Shown here in pieces: positions 42,025 through 50,733 of a DNA stretch of 64,000 nucleotides. Location: NCBI GenBank assembly GCA_945860225.1, contig CAMAPT010000008.1, positions 61,803 through 125,802 of the forward strand, given 5' to 3'. Under the pieces are notes generated by a model, which saw nothing but the letters and a program-made list of their open reading frames with translations, was not told the DNA's origin and ran no database searches. The DNA comes from Chitinophaga pinensis. Lineage in GTDB: Bacteria; Bacteroidota; Bacteroidia; B-17B0; Aurantibacillaceae. The position numbers were made by a program, and so were the translations under genes. The first letter of the stretch is position 1. Every line of letters starts with the position of its first letter.

Positions 42025-43212
42025 TTACTGCACAATACCCAATTTTTTAGCAATAGCTGCCGGGATCGCTTTTTTATGTAACATGATGCTCGTGGTTTTG
42101 TACAAAACATAACTTTCTGATGCGTAAAAATACCCATCGCATTCATTTTTATCTTTACCCCAAGAGTTTTTCACGATATAATACGGAGTCGCAGTTTGAT
42201 CTTTTATTAATCCCACGATATGCATCCCATGGTCATCTTGAGTTTCATAATTATCAAATGCTAATTGACGATTTTCTTGAGTTACTTTGAATTGTGTATG
42301 AGGTTTTTTAACCAAATTAGCTTTTTCTTCGTCTGTCATATCAGAAAATGGCAGCTCTGGAACAATAGCTAATCCTTCTTTAAAACGAAATCCTTTTTCA
42401 CTCACATCTGCCGCCCAACCAAAGGTATAACCTGAATTAATAGCATATTGCATCACTTCCTGAAATTCATTTAATGGTAAATTATACATTTGATCCCAAT
42501 TCCAATTATCGGGTACTTCTAAAATAAATTTTTCATAAAACGGATGATGCGTAAATGAAGTCAAAAACACATAATCATCAGGATTAATACCTGTTGCTTC
42601 TGCATATGTTTTTGAGGTGTATTCTTTTCCTTTATAGGTAAATTTTTCTGGTGCTTTTCCCAAAAATGCATCACAGGTGCTTTCAACAACCTGATGAGCT
42701 GTAGCGAAATCAATCTTAGAATTTTTATCATCAGCAACTGCACTTACAATACCTTTAAGGGTTGCTTCCAAAACAGAATGATTATGAGGTTCCTTTTGAT
42801 TCTTTTTTCCGGTATATACTTCTTCAGGAACAATTCCATATTTACGGATTACGTTTACAACATCAGGAAAACCACCACCTTCGGCCATATTAGCTCGTCC
42901 GTGCATTCGGATATAGTTATCAGCTTTTAAAGGATAAGCCTTGCGCGCTATGAACATTTCTGATAAATTAAAATCTTTCCCTTTTCCCATTCTAATCAAT
43001 TCACTTTCAAAAAATGATAGGGATGAAAACGTCCAACACGTTCCTGTTTGACCTTGATTTTGAACAGCATTTGCATCTAAATTTTTCACAACTGTAAATT
43101 GATATTCGCTACCTTTCATATTTGTTAAAGGCAATTGCTGAGATGTGTTCGTTTGGGCATAAGATAAAGCCATTGAGCAAACTACTAACGAAGAAAAAAA
43201 TAATTGTTTCAT
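42025..43212 (-). CDS. Exported C1-family cysteine peptidase (bleomycin-hydrolase/PepC type)
   Basis: 395 residues. A signal peptide (KQLFFSSLVVCSMALSYAQ) shows export, unlike cytoplasmic PepC/Blmh. The active site is complete: Cys in QNQGQTGTCWTFSSLSFFES, His in QDDHGMHIVGLI and Asn in YIVKNSWGKD. The N-terminal half NLSEMFIARKAYPLKADNYI followed by GGGFPDVVNVIRKYGIVPEE is the bleomycin-hydrolase layout. It probably works as a periplasmic or surface aminopeptidase on peptides. It stands alone. Confidence 0.9.
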   Translation of the reverse strand: MKQLFFSSLVVCSMALSYAQTNTSQQLPLTNMKGSEYQFTVVKNLDANAVQNQGQTGTCWTFSSLSFFESELIRMGKGKDFNLSEMFIARKAYPLKADNYIRMHGRANMAEGGGFPDVVNVIRKYGIVPEEVYTGKKNQKEPHNHSVLEATLKGIVSAVADDKNSKIDFATAHQVVESTCDAFLGKAPEKFTYKGKEYTSKTYAEATGINPDDYVFLTSFTHHPFYEKFILEVPDNWNWDQMYNLPLNEFQEVMQYAINSGYTFGWAADVSEKGFRFKEGLAIVPELPFSDMTDEEKANLVKKPHTQFKVTQENRQLAFDNYETQDDHGMHIVGLIKDQTATPYYIVKNSWGKDKNECDGYFYASESYVLYKTTSIMLHKKAIPAAIAKKLGIVQ

Positions 43213-43288
43213 TTGTATATGTTATTGTTTTATAAAAATAATTTTGAAGCAATTCAAAAAGTGCTTTTGTATTTAAACTTTAAAAGGA

Positions 43289-43669
43289 TTAATAATTTTT
43301 TTTAATAAATGTAACAAGATTAGATATTTCAAAAATCGTGAATATGGCATATTGAATCATAAAATGGCAGGTAAATGCTAAGAAATCAGCTTTATTAATT
43401 AACTTGTAAACAAGAACAAATACCATACACAACAATAGTCTCGCCATACTCATTGCCAAAGTTTTAAAAGCAAATTCTTTAGGCTCACTTTGCCCGTTTA
43501 TTAATAAAATATTAATTAGCCAAGTTGTTATGCCAAAAAATAAAGTTGGTATCCAAAAGTTATTTGTATAAAAAAAACGATTTACTATTTGACTTAAGCC
43601 GTAAGATAACAGGAAAGTGCCTATACACAAAAGACTAAACTGCAAATAATATTTTTTTTGATTTTCCAT
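43289..43669 (-). CDS. Four-helix membrane protein, AtpI-like position
   Basis: 126 residues with about four membrane helices (FSLLCIGTFLLSYGLSQIV, WIPTLFFGITTWLINILLI, LAMSMARLLLCMVFVLVYKL, FMIQYAIFTIFEISNLVTFI). Sequence is too variable for a sure family call, but placement 7 bp after atpZ and helix pattern match the AtpI-like protein found between atpZ and atpB in Bacteroidota. It could assist c-ring assembly or magnesium/proton handling; inference from context only. Here it is on the strand opposite to atpB. Confidence 0.65.
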   Translation of the reverse strand: MENQKKYYLQFSLLCIGTFLLSYGLSQIVNRFFYTNNFWIPTLFFGITTWLINILLINGQSEPKEFAFKTLAMSMARLLLCMVFVLVYKLINKADFLAFTCHFMIQYAIFTIFEISNLVTFIKKNY

Positions 43670-43676
43670 TGGGAAT

Positions 43677-43910
43677 TTATTTTCCTGATTTAATAAAATC
43701 TTTTAAAACAATATACATTGCTATTCCGATAGAAAGAAGGCTTAATATAATTGTAAAAACGGGTGTTGTGGTATTGTAATACTCATCTAATTTATAGCCC
43801 GCATAACAACCCCCACCTATAATTAATGCCATTTGTATGCCAAGGGCACTATACTTTGCGTAGGCATTAAGCGGCTTTTGATCCTGATTATCTGGCTTAT
43901 CTAATTTCAT
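43677..43910 (-). CDS. AtpZ/AtpI-family small membrane protein
   Basis: 77 residues. Two membrane helices, SALGIQMALIIGGGCYAGYK with the conserved GxxAGYKLDEY turn, and FTIILSLLSIGIAMYIVLKD. AtpZ proteins are coded with F-type ATP synthases and are thought to act with AtpI in c-ring assembly or magnesium uptake. The start overlaps the bactofilin stop by 14 bases, indicating translational coupling in the unit porW-bactofilin-atpZ-membrane protein. Confidence 0.85.
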   Translation of the reverse strand: MKLDKPDNQDQKPLNAYAKYSALGIQMALIIGGGCYAGYKLDEYYNTTTPVFTIILSLLSIGIAMYIVLKDFIKSGK

Positions 43911-44286
43911 TGATATTAGATGAATTTATGTTAACAGTACTCATATTACATGAGCCTGTAAATGTGGCATTTGGTTCTATAGAAATTTTTGAAGTAATAA
44001 TATCTCCTAACAACTTCGCATTTGCTTTTAATGATAACCATTCAGCAACTGCTATCTGTCCATCAATTTCTCCCGAAATATCAGCATTTTGACATACAAC
44101 ATTCCCTTTAATTTGTCCCATAGGACCAACTACTAATTTTCCTGAAATTGAAATATCTCCCTTTAAAATCCCATCAATCCTAACATCTCCATTTGATTGA
44201 ATGTTTCCAATTATTGTCGTGCCATTTCCAATCAAATTGATTGAATTTCCATCTGGTACAGATGATTTATTAGCTTTTTGAAACAT
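43897..44286 (-). CDS. Bactofilin (polymer-forming cytoskeletal protein)
   Basis: 129 residues. The right-handed beta-helix core repeats hydrophobic triads: NLIGNGTTIIGNIQSNGDVR, IDGILKGDISISGKLVVGPM, GQIKGNVVCQNADISGEIDG, then SLKANAKLLGDIITSKISIE. Bactofilins polymerise without nucleotide on the inner membrane and position peptidoglycan enzymes. An M23 peptidase of the type often partnered with bactofilins starts 2.8 kb away on the other strand. Confidence 0.92.
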   Translation of the reverse strand: MFQKANKSSVPDGNSINLIGNGTTIIGNIQSNGDVRIDGILKGDISISGKLVVGPMGQIKGNVVCQNADISGEIDGQIAVAEWLSLKANAKLLGDIITSKISIEPNATFTGSCNMSTVNINSSNINEIR

Positions 44287-44316
44287 ACTATTTTATTGAT
44301 TGACGAATATATAAAA

Positions 44317-47004
44317 TTACTTCTGCAATTTATAATGGTCATTGTAAAAAGGTTTGTAATAACCTACGTCCTTCTTTTTATAAAATTTCGGAAAATTATC
44401 AACAGAAATAGTCATAATAGAAAATCGATCCATTTTAACCTTATCATTAAAAACGGTTTTGTCTTTTTTTAAATTCTCAATATACTCTAATGCTTCCTTT
44501 GCATTATTAAATGTTTTCACATTCGTTATTTGATTCGATGTTCCAAATAAACTATTTGAGATACTTAAGTTTGTATTACTATAATACACATTATTATAAT
44601 CGGCCAAAGCAGATTTAAAAACATTCACCATTGAAGCTTCATCAGGACATACGGCAACCACTATATGTGGAGAATTAAAATCTAAACTAAACGTGTCTAT
44701 TTTATTGATTTGTCCGCTTTTATCAGAATGTTTCATTTGATATATTACCTCCAAAATATCTTGGGCTTGCTTAGATACAGGATCTTTAGGATAAGATACA
44801 TGAAGCCTTTTTAAAGCAGATTCGAGAGAATCCGCTCCTCTCAATTTTCCAATACACATTGCTTTAATAAAGGCAAATTTTGGCGCAAAATCATTTTTTC
44901 CAAATTTATAATCTGCCTGCTGACAATTATCATAAGCTTCTTTAAAATTGGCAGATGCATAACTTTCATACGTATTGGTATAAAACAACTCAACTTCACC
45001 TTTTTGAGCATTTTTATCGGCCATATATTTAGGATTCTTGATGATTTGAGCATATTCACTATTAGGATACTCATTTAGTAATTTGTTTTTGTAAAAATCA
45101 GACTTGGATTGATTATTAATTGAACCATATGTGCGATAAAGCTGAAAATAAATCGATAACTTATACTTATTTTCACTAAACCGATGATTCAATTCTTCAA
45201 ATGCAGCAATCGCTTTTTCGTAATTATTTAATTCTTCTTTGTAAGTACTTCCAAGATTATACAAGGCATCCATAATACGTTTATTAGAACTATTCATTAA
45301 CGAATCAGACAAAGGTAAATCGGACAAATAATTCATCCATTTTTTATCTGTTTTATAAGTTAGCTTGTTTTTGTCGTCAACTTTAGCAGTTGTATCATTA
45401 GCCTCATTTACTTGGTTTTCGAAAACCAATGCCTTTTGGCTTCTCCGCCAATTATCTTCTAGTTTCCTATTGCCCCACTTTTTTATAAAATCGTTTAATC
45501 CAAAACTCAAAGTCGTTTGATTATAAAAATACCAATCTCCCTTGGCACCGCTTCCACCATTGGGTAATCCACTCATTGGAACTCCCGAAGGATTATAATT
45601 AGGATTTTCATTTTGCATTTTTAAAGCTTCAGCCTCCTGTATTTTCTTTTCTTCATTCTCTTCATGTTTTTGAATGAGTTTTTTAATAAAAGAATTTCTA
45701 TCGCTTTCATTCATTTTTGCAATGCGTTGTAAACTGTCTTCTTTCTGAATGGTTTTTATATAACCTATCAAGGTTTCTAATGTTTCTTTACGTTTAGCAA
45801 TAATTGTATAATCTTTATAATCTTTTGGTAATGTAATCATTGTGCTGTCATAATATCCTCCGGCAGCAGTATAATTAGCGTTTTCAAAATTTATTTCACC
45901 CAATTTAAGATACGATAAAGCTTTTTGTTTAGGGTTTTGTGTACTACTTTTAATTGATAATTTGTAGTTAATTATTGCTTCAGTTTCATTTTTCTCTTTT
46001 TCAAAAATTTCACCCAACGTGTAATAAATAACATCTAAGTACTCAGTATTTTTAATGTCACGAGTCATTTTTAACAACTCGCGTTTTAATTTTGAGACAT
46101 TACCCGAATTAACATCCAATAACCTCGTTTGCTTTATTTTTGCATTAAACACAAACTCATAATCAGGCTTCAACGATATTGTTTTCTGATAGAACTGAAT
46201 CGCTTTCTTATTTTCACCTCGTTCTTCATACAATTGACCTAATATAAATGCATATCGGGCTCTCGTTTTTTTTGAAGGTCTGCTTTTAGCTAAAAACCAT
46301 AAATTAGCTACCCCTCTTTTTCCTACTACATCACCACCTTTTAAAGCAGAAAGTAAGGCAACTTCAGCCTCAGGATACATGCCCCTTTTTATAAAATAAT
46401 CTGCCTGAACAGCCGGCAATTCTTTGGCTGCGTATTTAGAAATTTTTTTATCTTCTTTTAAAAGTCCTATAATCGGGTCCGCCTGTGTCGGAGATCCAAT
46501 TTCATTATATGAACGAGCCAACCAAATCATGGCCTTATATTTATCTTTTGACTTATAACTACGAATCACATATTCAAAAGCTTCAATTCCGGAAAAAAAC
46601 TCTCGTTTGTAAAAATGGGAAATACCAATCACATTCCAGTTATTATCAATCCAACGCCCAGCATTAGTTATTTCATCCCCACTTTTTTTATCCTTTATAG
46701 TGTGTCTTTGGATACAATTAGAAGATTTCTTAATGGCTTTGTCAAATTCCGGAAATGTTGATTTAGCCGATTCATTATTCGCAATCAAAAATACCGGCAA
46801 CAAACGATCGTAATCATATTTATAATTGGATGCAATTTTGTCCTCCCCTTCCTTTATGCTTTCCGTAGCATAATAATATCCATTAAATCGGGCAGTTAAA
46901 TTATGATATCCTCTATGAATAAACGTATTTCTGTTGGTTTTACAACCCAACAATAAAATAAGGAATGAAATTCCTGCAACAATGTATATGAATCTTGACT
47001 TCAA
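44317..47004 (-). CDS. T9SS lipoprotein PorW/SprE-like
   Basis: 895 residues. A lipobox LILLLGC (Cys21) gives an outer-membrane-type lipoprotein. The conserved N-terminal stretch FIHRGYHNLTARFNGYYYAT resembles the start of SprE/PorW, needed for T9SS secretion and gliding. TPR units fill residues 150-420 (ARYAFILGQLYEERGENKKA), with a second set near 590-740 (YEKAIAAFEELNHRFSENKY), a low-complexity Lys/Glu stretch between 440 and 480, and a conserved C-terminal domain ending FPKFYKKKDVGYYKPFYNDH. PorW is proposed to link the inner-membrane GldLM motor to the outer-membrane translocon. The call rests on architecture and N-terminal pattern. First gene of a four-gene minus unit. Confidence 0.8.
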   Translation of the reverse strand: MKSRFIYIVAGISFLILLLGCKTNRNTFIHRGYHNLTARFNGYYYATESIKEGEDKIASNYKYDYDRLLPVFLIANNESAKSTFPEFDKAIKKSSNCIQRHTIKDKKSGDEITNAGRWIDNNWNVIGISHFYKREFFSGIEAFEYVIRSYKSKDKYKAMIWLARSYNEIGSPTQADPIIGLLKEDKKISKYAAKELPAVQADYFIKRGMYPEAEVALLSALKGGDVVGKRGVANLWFLAKSRPSKKTRARYAFILGQLYEERGENKKAIQFYQKTISLKPDYEFVFNAKIKQTRLLDVNSGNVSKLKRELLKMTRDIKNTEYLDVIYYTLGEIFEKEKNETEAIINYKLSIKSSTQNPKQKALSYLKLGEINFENANYTAAGGYYDSTMITLPKDYKDYTIIAKRKETLETLIGYIKTIQKEDSLQRIAKMNESDRNSFIKKLIQKHEENEEKKIQEAEALKMQNENPNYNPSGVPMSGLPNGGSGAKGDWYFYNQTTLSFGLNDFIKKWGNRKLEDNWRRSQKALVFENQVNEANDTTAKVDDKNKLTYKTDKKWMNYLSDLPLSDSLMNSSNKRIMDALYNLGSTYKEELNNYEKAIAAFEELNHRFSENKYKLSIYFQLYRTYGSINNQSKSDFYKNKLLNEYPNSEYAQIIKNPKYMADKNAQKGEVELFYTNTYESYASANFKEAYDNCQQADYKFGKNDFAPKFAFIKAMCIGKLRGADSLESALKRLHVSYPKDPVSKQAQDILEVIYQMKHSDKSGQINKIDTFSLDFNSPHIVVAVCPDEASMVNVFKSALADYNNVYYSNTNLSISNSLFGTSNQITNVKTFNNAKEALEYIENLKKDKTVFNDKVKMDRFSIMTISVDNFPKFYKKKDVGYYKPFYNDHYKLQK

Positions 47005-47055
47005 AAATAAGAGGCCCCTAATGTAACTTATAACGTCAAAATCGTAAATTTAGTA

Positions 47056-47063
47056 TATTTTTG
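47056..47063 (+). promoter_or_regulatory. Probable -7 box of the M23 peptidase gene
   Basis: TATTTTTG fits TAnnTTTG ten bases before the ATG at 47074, so the leader would be very short or absent. No clear -33 TTTG. Confidence 0.35.
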
Positions 47064-47073
47064 TATCGAACGT

Positions 47074-47949
47074 ATGTCGGAAATCAAAAATAGTCGTTGG
47101 AAAATATTTACAGATCAATTACGTAATAAATACCGTTTGGTTATTTTAAATGATGATTCTTTTGCGGAAAAATTTTCATTACGTCTTTCTCCACTTGGCT
47201 TAATCATTTTATTAGGTTCAATTACCATTTTAATGACAACCTTAGTAATTAGTTTGGTAGCTTTTACCTCTCTGCGCGAATATATTCCTGGTTATGGGAA
47301 TGTGCATGATCGAAAAACAATTGTTAACCTAACGGCAAAAACCGATTCACTCGAAAATGCAGTAGTAGCAAGAGATTGGTACATTAATAATATTTTAAAT
47401 ATTTTATCAGGCAAAACAGAAGGAAGACCTCCGAAACCGACTAAAGACTCGACAGGTAAATACGCTGACCTAAATATCAAACCAAGCGAAGAAGATGTTA
47501 AACTACGAAATAATATAGAAAATAATCTACTAGAATCTACTAGCAACAAGGTTATTGCTAATAAAACGAATACATTAATCAACTTTTTCTTTTTTACACC
47601 AGTTCAAGGTTTAATAACATCTTCGTTTAATCTGAAAGAAGGTCATTTTGGGACTGATATTGTTTGTAAAGAAAATGAACTAATCAAATCAACATTAGAC
47701 GGAACAGTTGTATTTGCAGGATTTACTTCCGACGATGGTTATGTTATTCAAATACAACACAGTAGTAATTTAATGAGTGTTTATAAACATCAATCAAGCA
47801 TTATTAAAAAAATAGGAGATTTTGTTAAATCAGGAGAACCAATTGGTGTAGTTGGTAACACCGGTGAAAACAGTAAAGGCCCGCATTTACACTTTGAATT
47901 GTGGTATAATGGATTTGCCATTAATCCTCAAGATTATGTGGTATTTTAA
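47074..47949 (+). CDS. M23-family (LytM-like) peptidase, membrane anchored
   Basis: 291 residues. One membrane helix near residues 44-66 (LIILLGSITILMTTLVISLV), a coiled linker, and a C-terminal LytM domain: zinc ligands in KEGHFGTDIVCKENE and GPHLHFELWYNG, with HSSNLMSVYKHQSS between. It cuts or regulates cutting of peptidoglycan cross-links in the periplasm. The helical N-part without an extra catalytic site is like the M23 enzymes that pair with bactofilins. It lies divergent from porW with 69 bp between them. Confidence 0.92.
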   Translation: MSEIKNSRWKIFTDQLRNKYRLVILNDDSFAEKFSLRLSPLGLIILLGSITILMTTLVISLVAFTSLREYIPGYGNVHDRKTIVNLTAKTDSLENAVVARDWYINNILNILSGKTEGRPPKPTKDSTGKYADLNIKPSEEDVKLRNNIENNLLESTSNKVIANKTNTLINFFFFTPVQGLITSSFNLKEGHFGTDIVCKENELIKSTLDGTVVFAGFTSDDGYVIQIQHSSNLMSVYKHQSSIIKKIGDFVKSGEPIGVVGNTGENSKGPHLHFELWYNGFAINPQDYVVF

Positions 47950-48034
47950 TTTTTATGGCGACTGAAACATCACATTAAAAAGCAATTCACTTCCTTAAAA
48001 GATAAAAAAAATTTCACTTTTAGCAATTTATCCC

Positions 48035-48042
48035 TACATTTG
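48035..48042 (+). promoter_or_regulatory. atp operon promoter
   Basis: TACATTTG followed by CACCC, 38 bases before the atpB ATG; TTTC at 48012-48015, 19 bases upstream, is a one-mismatch -33 element. Confidence 0.5.
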
Positions 48043-48080
48043 CACCCGAATTTTAAAGCTTACAAATACATTTTTTCGTA

Positions 48081-49295
48081 ATGACTAGTAAAATCAATAC
48101 TTTCAAGAAATTTGCAAACATCCATTTTGTAGTAGTTACACTATTGATGTTATCTTTCAACAATCTATTTGGTTCTGAACCACAAGAAGGTCAAACTGAA
48201 GCAGAAGTTCATTCGGCTGCCTCATCTGTTCCTCACGAATCGCATGCTGAAGGTGGGCCTGTAGACATAACAGCCGTAGCTTTTGAGCATATTTTAGACT
48301 CTCATTCATGGCATTTTTGGGGTGAAGGACACGATGCTGTATCTTTACCTTTACCTGTTATTTTGAAAGGAAAAAATGGCATTTACACTTTTATGTCTTC
48401 TGAATTTCATCACGACAATCAAGGATTTGTAGTTGTGGAAAAAAATGGTGAACGTTTTGTGAATTTCGAAGAGAAAATTTACTTTGCAAACGAAACTCCA
48501 AATGAGTATGGTCAATATGTTTCTTTAACAGCGGCAGATAAAGAAGTAGCTGTTTTAAATGAAACACCTTTAGATTTTTCAATCACTAAAAATGTTACTC
48601 AAATGTTCATATCGATGTTTGTGTTGTTTTGGTTATTTATCTCCATTGCTAATGCTTACAAAACAACTGGTGTCACTTCAGCTCCAAAGGGCAAACAATC
48701 TTTTTTTGAGCCATTAATTATCTTTGTAAGAGATGATATTGCAAAAGGTAATATTGGACATGGTTCAGAAAAATTTGTTCCATATTTATTAACTGTATTT
48801 TTCTTAATATTAGTAAATAATGTTTTTGGATTAATTCCAATCGGAGCTAATTTAACAGGAAATATAGCGTTCACATTAGTTTTATCAACCGCTACCTTGA
48901 TTATCACAAACCTTAATGGTAACAAAAATTATTGGTCTCATATTTTTTTACCACATGCTCCAAAAGCTATTTGGCCAATATTAATTCCGATTGAAATAGC
49001 TGGTATATTTATTAAACCAATAGCCTTAATGATTCGTTTATTCGCAAATATGACAGCAGGACATATCATCGTCATTTCATTAATAGGCTTAATATTCGTA
49101 TTCAAATCTGCTATGATTGGGTTTGTTTCTGTGCCTTTTGCCTTGTTTATTGATATCCTTGAGTGTTTAGTTGCTTTCTTACAAGCATTTATCTTCACTA
49201 TGCTCACCGCTTTATTTATCGGTTCAGCTGTAGCAGATCATCATGAAGATTCTCATCAAGATGAAGATCATAATTTGGCTAAAAGCCATCATTAA
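48081..49295 (+). CDS. atpB: ATP synthase F0 subunit a
   Basis: 404 residues, with the Bacteroidota N-terminal extension: a signal-like helix (FVVVTLLMLSFNNLFG), then a 130-residue periplasmic region (HILDSHSWHFWGEGHDAVSL, MSSEFHHDNQGFVVVEKNGE). The proton half-channel core follows: FGLIPIGANLTGNIAFTLVL and the essential Arg helix KPIALMIRLFANMTAGHIIV. The C-terminus is His/Asp rich (DHHEDSHQDEDHNLAKSHH). First gene of atpBEFHAG; atpD and atpC are not here, as is common in the phylum. Confidence 0.96.
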   Translation: MTSKINTFKKFANIHFVVVTLLMLSFNNLFGSEPQEGQTEAEVHSAASSVPHESHAEGGPVDITAVAFEHILDSHSWHFWGEGHDAVSLPLPVILKGKNGIYTFMSSEFHHDNQGFVVVEKNGERFVNFEEKIYFANETPNEYGQYVSLTAADKEVAVLNETPLDFSITKNVTQMFISMFVLFWLFISIANAYKTTGVTSAPKGKQSFFEPLIIFVRDDIAKGNIGHGSEKFVPYLLTVFFLILVNNVFGLIPIGANLTGNIAFTLVLSTATLIITNLNGNKNYWSHIFLPHAPKAIWPILIPIEIAGIFIKPIALMIRLFANMTAGHIIVISLIGLIFVFKSAMIGFVSVPFALFIDILECLVAFLQAFIFTMLTALFIGSAVADHHEDSHQDEDHNLAKSHH

Positions 49296-49311
49296 TAATT
49301 TTTTTGTTTAA

Positions 49312-49539
<228 letters not shown>

Positions 49540-49551
49540 TCTTCAAAAAAC

Positions 49552-49588
49552 AAACCAAGTCTTTCACGGTTGGTAAAAGACTTGGTTT
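49552..49588 (+). promoter_or_regulatory. Intercistronic hairpin between atpE and atpF
   Basis: AAACCAAGTCTTT (49552-49564) pairs perfectly over 13 bp with AAAGACTTGGTTT (49576-49588). It lies 13 bases after the atpE stop in a 120 bp gap within the operon. No T-run follows, so it may be a partial terminator or a 3-prime end stabiliser raising c-subunit output. Confidence 0.75.
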
Positions 49589-49659
49589 AAACTATTTATT
49601 TGGAAAAAATCTTTTTAAAATAAAAAGACAAGAAAAAACAAAAAATAAAAATAATTAAT

Positions 49660-50172
49660 ATGAACGTGTTTATTTTAGCAAGCTTAATCGAACCATCTGT
49701 TGGTTTAATATTTTGGACAACCATCACATTTATAATTTTATTAGTTTTATTGGGTAAATTCGCTTGGAAACCTATTCTAAGTGCGATAAAAACTCGTGAA
49801 CAAGGAATTGAAGAAGCCTTATCAAGTGCGGAAAAAGCGTTAAATGATATGCGCGAATTAAGATCTAACAATGAGAAAATATTAGCTGATGCACGTTCTG
49901 AGCGTGATAATTTATTAAAAGAAGCTCGTGACACGAAAGAAGCTATTATTGCAGAAGCAAAAGCCAAATCTCAGGCAGAAGCAGACAGAATTATGTCATC
50001 TGCTCGTGAACAAATAACAAATGAAAAAAATGCAGCATTGGTTGAGTTAAAAAATCAAGTAGCTACTTTGTCTATTGAAATTGCTGAGAAAATTTTACGT
50101 AGCGAATTATCTAGTGATGATAAGCAAAAAGCATTAGTAACAAATTTAATGAAAGACGTAACCCTTAACTAA
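49660..50172 (+). CDS. atpF: ATP synthase F0 subunit b
   Basis: 170 residues: one N-terminal membrane helix (SVGLIFWTTITFIILLVLLG) and the long right-handed coiled coil (AKAKSQAEADRIMSSAREQI) that forms the peripheral stalk. Only one b gene is present, so a homodimer is expected. Gap of 2 bases to atpH. Confidence 0.95.
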   Translation: MNVFILASLIEPSVGLIFWTTITFIILLVLLGKFAWKPILSAIKTREQGIEEALSSAEKALNDMRELRSNNEKILADARSERDNLLKEARDTKEAIIAEAKAKSQAEADRIMSSAREQITNEKNAALVELKNQVATLSIEIAEKILRSELSSDDKQKALVTNLMKDVTLN

Positions 50173-50174
50173 TT

Positions 50175-50714
50175 ATGATAGTCGCAAATAGATACGCAAA
50201 ATCATTGCTAGACCTATCCCTTGAAAAAGGTCAATTAGAATCAGTTTATGCTGATATGATTGAGATTAAGTCAACGTGTGCAAATTCAAAAGAGTTCATT
50301 AATTTTTTGAATAGTCCTATTATTAATTCAGATAAAAAAAACTCCGTAATAAAGGCTATCTTTAATGGAAAGATTAATGATATTACTTCTGCTTTTTTAT
50401 CTATTGTGACTTCAAAAAGACGTGAATCAATCATTCCTGAAATAGCAACTAATTTCATTGAACAATACCGTTCTCACAAAAACATTTTGACTGCCGTTGT
50501 CACATCTGCTAAAGGTTTGGACGAAACAACTAAGCAAAAAGCGTTAGATTTAGTTAAATCACAATTAAAAGGTGAAGTTGAATTAGTTGAAAAAATAGAT
50601 GCATCAATTATTGGAGGATTTATTCTAAAAATTGGGGATAAACAAATTGATAAATCTGTTGTTCGTCAACTATCAAATTACAAAAAAGAATTAATTAACA
50701 AAGCATTAAATTAA
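50175..50714 (+). CDS. atpH: ATP synthase F1 subunit delta
   Basis: 179 residues. N-terminal helical bundle starting ANRYAKSLLDLSLEKGQLES and the C-terminal IDASIIGGFILKIGDKQIDK signature of the OSCP/delta family. It joins the b stalk to the alpha3beta3 head. Start is immediately after atpF, suggesting coupled translation. Confidence 0.94.
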   Translation: MIVANRYAKSLLDLSLEKGQLESVYADMIEIKSTCANSKEFINFLNSPIINSDKKNSVIKAIFNGKINDITSAFLSIVTSKRRESIIPEIATNFIEQYRSHKNILTAVVTSAKGLDETTKQKALDLVKSQLKGEVELVEKIDASIIGGFILKIGDKQIDKSVVRQLSNYKKELINKALN

Positions 50715-50733
50715 TAAATAAACCATAACAATA

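Noticed and set aside
48081..49295. Long periplasmic extension and His-rich tail of AtpB as a novelty
   Set aside because: The HILDSH and MSSEFHHD extension is, as far as I recall, the normal form of AtpB in Bacteroidota.
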